Shown here piece by piece: positions 6,268 to 9,697 of a DNA stretch of 9,697 nucleotides. The notes below the pieces were generated by a model. The model was not told the DNA's origin and did not search any database. It saw only the letters and a list, made by a program, of their open reading frames with translations. Origin of the DNA: JAENVU01 sp964639075 (GTDB lineage Bacteria > Actinomycetota > Acidimicrobiia > IMCC26256 > JAENVU01); NCBI GenBank assembly GCA_964639075.1, contig CAZXCB010000128.1, positions 1 through 9,697 of the forward strand. The letters run 5' to 3'. How positions within the stretch are numbered: position 1 is the stretch's first letter; every line of letters begins with the position of its first letter. The translations under genes and the position numbers were made by a program.

Positions 6268-6618
6268 GTGGCCGACCTGACCATCGTCGACGACGAAGGT
6301 CGTGGGATCGAGCTCGACGTGACCGAGGCCGCGGCCCTGTTCGCGCTGACCGACGAGCTCGACACCGCGACGACCTCCGCGTGCCCGCAGTGCCGGAGCC
6401 GGGTCGTCTCGGTGATCGCGCTGGCCGATCTCCTGGACGCGGGGCCGCCGCACCCGCGCGCGGGCGAGATCGTCGACCTCGCCGACGACGCGCCGACGCT
6501 GCACCTCTACGTGATCGACGAGCGGGCGCGCTGCGCGCACCGCGCCTGGCGCGATCCGGGCCACGAGGAGTGGGTCGATGCGGTCGCGCCGCCGAGCCCG
6601 TCCCGCCGCCGGCCGTGA
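6268..6618 (+). CDS. Small hypothetical protein with a possible zinc-binding CxxC site
   Basis: A 116-residue protein (118 if it starts at GTG 6262) that I cannot assign to a named family. A CPQC pair (C39, C42) and a later RCAHRAW segment (C89, H91) could together bind zinc, as in small zinc-ribbon-like proteins; this is inference from spacing only. The chain is acidic in its first 80 residues (TIVDDEGRGIELDVTE at the start, GEIVDLADDAPTLHLYVIDE in the middle) and ends in a basic PSPSRRRP tail. There is no signal peptide or membrane segment. It is divergent from the oxidoreductase across a 50-nt gap and converges with the WS/DGAT gene. Codon bias (GC-rich third positions) is like that of its neighbours, supporting a real gene. 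GTG 6268 is preferred because TAGGTT lies 8 nt upstream. Confidence 0.72.
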   Translation: MADLTIVDDEGRGIELDVTEAAALFALTDELDTATTSACPQCRSRVVSVIALADLLDAGPPHPRAGEIVDLADDAPTLHLYVIDERARCAHRAWRDPGHEEWVDAVAPPSPSRRRP

Positions 6619-6685
6619 ACCTCGCTGCGCCGGCCGGACTCCGCGCGGAGGCGCGCACCGCCCGGACCTGAGACTCCGGCTCCGG

Positions 6686-6695
6686 NNNNNNNNNN
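6686..6695. other. Assembly gap (ten Ns)
   Basis: Exactly ten undetermined bases within the 119-nt noncoding zone between the convergent small gene and the WS/DGAT gene. It looks like a scaffolding placeholder, so the true length is unknown. Both neighbouring stops (6616-6618 and 6740-6738) lie outside it, so no gene called here is broken by it, but a further gene or repeat could be missing. CTCCGGCTC occurs on both sides (6674-6682 and 6718-6726), and GAGAC/GTCTC (6670-6674, 6697-6701) flank the gap as an inverted pair. Confidence 0.95.
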
Positions 6696-6698
6696 CGT

Positions 6699-6746
6699 CT
6701 CGGCGCCTCCGCTGACGCTCCGGCTCGAGTGAGGCGATCAGCCGAG
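6699..6746 (-). terminator. Hairpin across the WS/DGAT stop codon
   Basis: Arms CTCGGC+GCCTC and GAGGC+GCCGAG pair over 11 bp. A 5-nt bulge holds the TGA stop, and the loop is 21 nt. No T-tract is visible before the Ns. It may end transcription from the minus strand in this convergent zone, or be part of a repeat that disrupted assembly. Confidence 0.4.
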
Positions 6747-8150
6747 TGCCCCCAACTCCGCGAAGGAGTCGGCGAGGCACTCGACGAAGAGGTCGGGGTC
6801 CACCACGGCCGCGGGGTCGGCGTGGATGCCGAGGTCGAGCGAGCCGCAGTAGGACATCACCGTCACGTTCACGGGCACGCCGGCGCGCGGTCCCATCGGA
6901 TAGCTGGCCTCGATCTTCGCACCGCCGAGGTACAGGTCGACCGGGCTCCCGCGCAGATTCGACGTCGCGAAGTCGATCGTACGGGTCTGGGCCCGCATCA
7001 TGCTCACGAGCGCGGCCGTCGGCACGCCGGCGGTGAGCGCGGCGAGCACGTCGGCCGCGTCCAGTGCGGGCTCCTGACGGACGGCCGCGAGCGTGTCGTG
7101 CATCGCGTGGAGGTGCTCGTCGACGGCATCGACGCCGACCGGCACCAGGATCCGGCTCGGCGCGAAGCGGTTGGCCGCGAAGTCGCCGCGGCCGCGGGTG
7201 CTCACGGGCATCGCCATGCGGAGGGTGTCGACGTCCTCGCCGAACTCGCGGTGGAACCGCCCGAGCGCGCGCGCCACCCCCGTGACGAAGACGTCGTTGA
7301 TGCTGGCACCGTGCGCCTTGGCCGCACGGTGGATCGGATCGAGCTCGACGCTCAGTGTGTCGTAGCGGCGCGCGAGCGAGCGCACCGCGAACATCTCGGA
7401 ATGGCCGCGGTCGGTGACGAAGACCTGCCGCCGGAGCGACCGCAGCAGCTCGGCGATGCTGCTCGCTCGGGACGGGATCTCGCTCGGGTGGATCGCGGTG
7501 TGCACGACCTCACCGGCGCCCTGGCGCGCGAGGCCGAGCAGCTCGGCGCTGCGGTCGACGATGGCCTCGCGGATCACGTCGATCGGGGAGTCGCGGTCGA
7601 TGGGGTCGTCCGCCGTCGCGTCGCGCCGGTCCGCCTCGACCTCGTCCACGAGCGCCCGCACCGCCGAATGCTCGCCGGGTGCAGGCTCGCGCTCGAGGTC
7701 GACCAGGTTGAGCGAGAGTCGCATCGCGCCGACGCCGTCGGTGATCGTGTGATGGAGGCGCTGCAGCAGCCCCGCGCGGCCACCTTCGAGGCCCTCGACG
7801 ATCGTGAACTCCCAGAGGGGACGGGAGCGGTCGAGCGGGGGCGCGGTCGTGGACGCGGCGAGGTCGAGGAACGCGCGCATGGATCCCGGATCGGGGATCG
7901 CGACCTGCCGGAGGTGATAGTCGACGTCGAAGGTGGGATCCGGCCGCCACTCCGGTGCCGCCAGACGCAGGGGTGGCGAGACCACGCGCTCACCGAGGCG
8001 CGGGATGGCCCCGAGCGCACGGTCGATCATGGCGTGGAGCCGGTCGAGGGTCGGCGCGCGATCGAGGATCGTGACGTTGCAGAAGTCGGAGCGCAACGCC
8101 GGATCCTTCTCGACCGCCCACATCACCGCTTCGCTGGGTGACATCCGCAC
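6738..8150 (-). CDS. WS/DGAT wax ester synthase / diacylglycerol acyltransferase
   Basis: A 470-residue bifunctional O-acyltransferase of the WS/DGAT family, which joins acyl-CoA to long-chain alcohols or diacylglycerol to make storage wax ester or triacylglycerol, at the membrane/lipid-droplet surface. The N-terminal condensation-like domain has PLWEF (111-115) and the catalytic RLHHTITDGVGAM (131-143, HHxxxDG with H134 and D138). The C-terminal domain has NDVFVTGVARALG (285-297), TIDFATSNLRGSP (391-403) and NVTVMSYCGSLDLGIHAD (428-445). The length is normal for the family. GTG 8150 is chosen because GAGGAG lies 7 nt before it; ATG 8144 would be 13 nt away, and the longer open frame upstream overlaps the DsbA-like gene. 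It follows that gene by 20 nt, so the two are probably co-transcribed. Confidence 0.93.
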   Translation of the reverse strand: MRMSPSEAVMWAVEKDPALRSDFCNVTILDRAPTLDRLHAMIDRALGAIPRLGERVVSPPLRLAAPEWRPDPTFDVDYHLRQVAIPDPGSMRAFLDLAASTTAPPLDRSRPLWEFTIVEGLEGGRAGLLQRLHHTITDGVGAMRLSLNLVDLEREPAPGEHSAVRALVDEVEADRRDATADDPIDRDSPIDVIREAIVDRSAELLGLARQGAGEVVHTAIHPSEIPSRASSIAELLRSLRRQVFVTDRGHSEMFAVRSLARRYDTLSVELDPIHRAAKAHGASINDVFVTGVARALGRFHREFGEDVDTLRMAMPVSTRGRGDFAANRFAPSRILVPVGVDAVDEHLHAMHDTLAAVRQEPALDAADVLAALTAGVPTAALVSMMRAQTRTIDFATSNLRGSPVDLYLGGAKIEASYPMGPRAGVPVNVTVMSYCGSLDLGIHADPAAVVDPDLFVECLADSFAELGALG

Positions 8151-8157
8151 GGGTCGA

Positions 8158-8163
8158 CTCCTC
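8158..8163 (-). promoter_or_regulatory. Ribosome binding site deciding the WS/DGAT start
   Basis: GAGGAG on the minus strand is 7 nt before GTG 8150 and 13 nt before ATG 8144, so the GTG is the better start. Confidence 0.7.
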
Positions 8164-8170
8164 GTTGGGC

Positions 8171-8758
8171 TCAGCGCGAGACGCGCGTCCGTTTGAACTC
8201 GTTCAGCCGGTCCCATTCCAGCAGGTCGAGCGTTCGGAGGAGGTCGTCGGCGCGACCACGCTCCATGTACCGCACGAACACGGCGTCGGTCTCGGTGACG
8301 AACGTCGGGACTCCGAACACGGCGTGGGCGTCCACGAGGTGGGTGTGCTCGGCCGCGATGGTCGCGAGGGGGCGGCCGCTCCACACCTCGTCCTTGACCG
8401 CGGCGACGTCGAGACCGACGTCGGCGATCGCCTCCTGGAGCACGTCCTCGTGGCCGAGCTTCAAGCCGTGGTCGTGGCGCTGCGCGAACAGCGCAACGTG
8501 CGCGTCCAGGAAGGAATCGGGGAACCGGTCACGCACGGCGACTCCGTACATGAGCGCCAACGTCCCCGTGCCCCACTCGCCCGGGTCGCGCTTCCACACG
8601 GGAGGCTCGCCCTCCTCGATGTGCACCTGGTCGAGCGAGAACGCGAGGAATCGGATGTCGAGATCGGCACCCTCGCGCAGCGCGTTCACCGCGGCTTCGT
8701 GACCGTTGCGGGCGAACGGGCACCGGTAATCGAAGGTGAGGCCGAACGATCGGATCAT
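8171..8758 (-). CDS. DsbA-family thioredoxin-fold protein with a single cysteine
   Basis: A 195-residue protein of the DsbA/2-hydroxychromene-2-carboxylate isomerase-like group: a thioredoxin fold with a helical insertion. The active-site position reads FDYRCPFARNGHE (9-21), so CPFC has become CPFA. C13 is the only cysteine in the protein, which rules out an intramolecular disulfide. The cis-proline loop is present as FGVPTFV (P151). No signal peptide is seen, so it is probably cytoplasmic. In an organism with mycothiol, C13 could form mixed disulfides or take part in thiol transfer or isomerisation; this is inference. ATG 8758 has AAGGAG 5 nt upstream. It starts a likely two-gene unit with the WS/DGAT gene, 82 nt downstream of the PAP2 gene. 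Confidence 0.85.
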   Translation of the reverse strand: MIRSFGLTFDYRCPFARNGHEAAVNALREGADLDIRFLAFSLDQVHIEEGEPPVWKRDPGEWGTGTLALMYGVAVRDRFPDSFLDAHVALFAQRHDHGLKLGHEDVLQEAIADVGLDVAAVKDEVWSGRPLATIAAEHTHLVDAHAVFGVPTFVTETDAVFVRYMERGRADDLLRTLDLLEWDRLNEFKRTRVSR

Positions 8759-8763
8759 CGGTA

Positions 8764-8793
8764 CTCCTTAGCTGTGGGTGCCGGGGGCGTCAA
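8764..8793 (-). promoter_or_regulatory. Possible promoter and ribosome binding site of the DsbA-like gene
   Basis: On the minus strand TTGACG (8793-8788) is followed after 17 nt by TAAGGA (8770-8765). This is the only good -35-like hexamer seen at correct spacing in the window. TAAGGA overlaps AAGGAG (8769-8764), a Shine-Dalgarno sequence 5 nt before ATG 8758. The two uses conflict: if TAAGGA is the -10, the transcript starts at about the ATG and lacks the Shine-Dalgarno sequence. TAAGGA is a weak -10. Confidence 0.35.
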
Positions 8794-8834
8794 CCGAACG
8801 GGCGACGCGGCTGTTCCCGCCCGTGACGCGGCCA

Positions 8835-8851
8835 CCGGCCTCAGCGGCCGG
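8835..8851 (-). terminator. Hairpin across the PAP2 stop codon
   Basis: A 6-bp stem CCGGCC/GGCCGG with a 5-nt loop that contains the TGA stop (8843-8841). No T-tract. It may attenuate read-through into the DsbA-like gene, or be incidental in GC-rich DNA. Confidence 0.25.
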
Positions 8852-9365
8852 CGGTGCGCACCCAGCGCTTCAGCGTATGGCCGAACACGATGCCGAACGC
8901 GGCGCCCACCGCGACGTCGGAGGCGTGGTGCATGCGGACGTACACGCGGCTTCCCGCGACGAGCGCCGCCAGCGCGTACCAGGGGCCACGACGGCGGTCG
9001 GCGAGGAGCACGGCCGCGGTGAACGCCGCCGTGGCGTGACCCGAGGGGAACGACGACGTGATCGGCCGGCGCATACCGTAGGGGAGTGGGCCCTCGTCGG
9101 TCTCCGGAACCGGTCGGGTCCGACGGAACATCGCCTTGAGCGGGCCGTTCGTGACCGCGGACTCGAGTCCCATCGCGGCGGCGAACCGTGCCGCCCAGCG
9201 CAGGTCACCGCGGCGTACGGAGACGGCCGTGCCGATGATGAACCAGATCAGGCTGTGGTCGGCCGCGCTCGACAGCGGGTACATCACCGCGTCCAGCACG
9301 GGGGACCGGAGGTCCTCGACCGCCTGCTCGACGCGCCGGTCGAGCTCCTCGACCGTGGGGTGCAC
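8841..9365 (-). CDS. PAP2-family phosphatase (membrane-associated)
   Basis: A 174-residue phosphatidic-acid-phosphatase type 2 protein, which dephosphorylates lipid phosphates such as phosphatidate or isoprenyl pyrophosphates. All three signature motifs are intact: KAMFRRTRP (77-85), SSFPSGH (104-110, catalytic H110), and SRVYVRMHHASD (139-150, nucleophile H146 and D150). Hydrophobic segments near 39-50, 111-122, 128-139 and 151-163 fit a small polytopic membrane protein. GTG 9365 is chosen because it overlaps the upstream stop as TAGTG, a coupling arrangement; the longer frame upstream overlaps the nuclease gene and has no PAP2 homology. Phosphatidate phosphatase activity would supply diacylglycerol to the WS/DGAT encoded two genes downstream, but the substrate is not shown by sequence. 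Undecaprenyl pyrophosphate phosphatase is the main alternative. Confidence 0.9.
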   Translation of the reverse strand: MHPTVEELDRRVEQAVEDLRSPVLDAVMYPLSSAADHSLIWFIIGTAVSVRRGDLRWAARFAAAMGLESAVTNGPLKAMFRRTRPVPETDEGPLPYGMRRPITSSFPSGHATAAFTAAVLLADRRRGPWYALAALVAGSRVYVRMHHASDVAVGAAFGIVFGHTLKRWVRTAGR

Positions 9366-9697
9366 TACGCGGGAGCGGCGGCCAGCGGGAGCGGCGGCTC
9401 GATCATGTGGCCCGGGCCGAGCAGCTCGACGGCCTGCAGCGGATCGCCGCCGTAGGCGGGGCAGTACGGCTTGTAGGCGCACCAGTCGCAGAGGCGTCCG
9501 GGGTTCGGCCGGAAGTCGTCGCGCTCGCACGCGCGGCCGATCGCGGACCACAGGGCGTCGGTCTTGCGCATGACGCCGGTGACCGACGACTCGGACGGTG
9601 TCGTGATGATCGCCTCGGGCTTCGACAGGTAGAGCAGCTGCACCCTCACCGGCCGGCGGCCGAGCACGTGCTCGACCATCGCTGCGTACATGTGCAC
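9365..9697 (-). CDS. RecB-like PD-(D/E)XK nuclease, C-terminal part (5' end outside window)
   Basis: The last 111 or so residues of a protein resembling actinobacterial RecB-family exonucleases. The frame is open to the window edge, so the gene is 5'-truncated here and the nuclease motifs lie mostly outside. Visible are VRVQLLYLSKPEAI (about 17-30, counting from the window edge) and a terminal cysteine group RLCDWCAYKPYCPAYGG, C70-x2-C73-x5-C79. This matches the C-terminal three cysteines of the AddB/Cas4-type 4Fe-4S cluster, whose first cysteine lies well upstream. The stop TAG 9367-9365 overlaps the PAP2 start codon by one base. There is no Cas gene or repeat array nearby, so a general DNA-repair or end-processing role is likelier than Cas4; this is inference. 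Confidence 0.8.
   Translation of the reverse strand: MHMYAAMVEHVLGRRPVRVQLLYLSKPEAIITTPSESSVTGVMRKTDALWSAIGRACERDDFRPNPGRLCDWCAYKPYCPAYGGDPLQAVELLGPGHMIEPPLPLAAAPA

Noticed and set aside
3885..6365. Very long minus-strand open frame (826 codons) overlapping thiolase and oxidoreductase
   Set aside because: Arg/Ala/Gly/Pro-rich composition typical of an off-frame reading in GC-rich DNA. The thiolase and oxidoreductase frames carry intact catalytic motifs.
6639..6650. Perfect 12-bp palindrome CTCCGCGCGGAG as an operator
   Set aside because: It lies downstream of a stop codon in very GC-rich noncoding DNA with no promoter nearby. The 12-bp palindrome has no loop, so it is a poor terminator and probably incidental.
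6218..6780. N-terminal extension of the oxidoreductase and frames running through the Ns
   Set aside because: The extension is Arg/Ala-rich and antisense to the small CxxC gene; reading across undetermined bases is not evidence.
6729..8141. Plus-strand open frame of 470 codons antisense to WS/DGAT
   Set aside because: It mirrors the WS/DGAT gene and shows no motifs; the HHxxxDG acyltransferase frame is convincing.
9365..9697. Cas4, and therefore a CRISPR locus
   Set aside because: The cysteine group is also found in RecB/AddB-type nucleases, and no cas gene or repeat-spacer array is present in the window.

Overview
The window is high-GC, densely coded bacterial DNA and almost certainly comes from an actinobacterium. 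The strongest marker is a mycothiol S-conjugate amidase (Mca), since mycothiol chemistry is confined to Actinobacteria. A mycobacterial-type two-domain adenylate cyclase, a wax-ester/triacylglycerol synthase and leaderless-looking gene starts agree with this. The gene mix (lipid metabolism, no mobile genes) and a run of exactly ten Ns at 6686-6695 suggest a scaffolded draft or metagenome-assembled genome, perhaps Acidimicrobiia-like. That last placement is inference.

Layout. Plus-strand block, 1-2974: 3' end of an acyl-CoA dehydrogenase, class III adenylate cyclase (start 7 nt after the dehydrogenase stop), mca, and an SCP2-like lipid-carrier protein. Minus-strand block, 6217-2992: a quinone-oxidoreductase-like MDR enzyme, a thiolase, and a ChbG/YdjC-type deacetylase that converges on the SCP2 gene. 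A 103-bp hairpin repeat separates the thiolase from the deacetylase. A small plus-strand gene (6268-6618) for a CxxC protein diverges from the oxidoreductase. A noncoding convergence zone containing the assembly gap follows (6619-6737). The second minus-strand block, 9697-6738, holds in transcription order the C-terminal part of a RecB-like Fe-S nuclease, a PAP2 phosphatase (1-nt overlap with the nuclease), a DsbA-fold protein with a single cysteine, and a WS/DGAT acyltransferase.

How it fits together. Acyl-CoA dehydrogenase, thiolase, SCP2-like protein and WS/DGAT all handle acyl-CoAs or lipids: beta-oxidation on one side, storage lipid on the other. The cyclase belongs to a class whose mycobacterial members have a fatty-acid-responsive regulatory domain, so its link to an acyl-CoA dehydrogenase may tie cAMP to lipid catabolism. 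Mca, the oxidoreductase and the DsbA-like protein fit thiol/redox and detoxification roles.

Nothing here is a clear new defence, mobile or biosynthetic system. There is no CRISPR array, tRNA, rRNA, transposase or integrase. No gene-free stretch exceeds 300 bases; the longest are 3826-3970 and 6619-6737, and both contain inverted-repeat structures described below.
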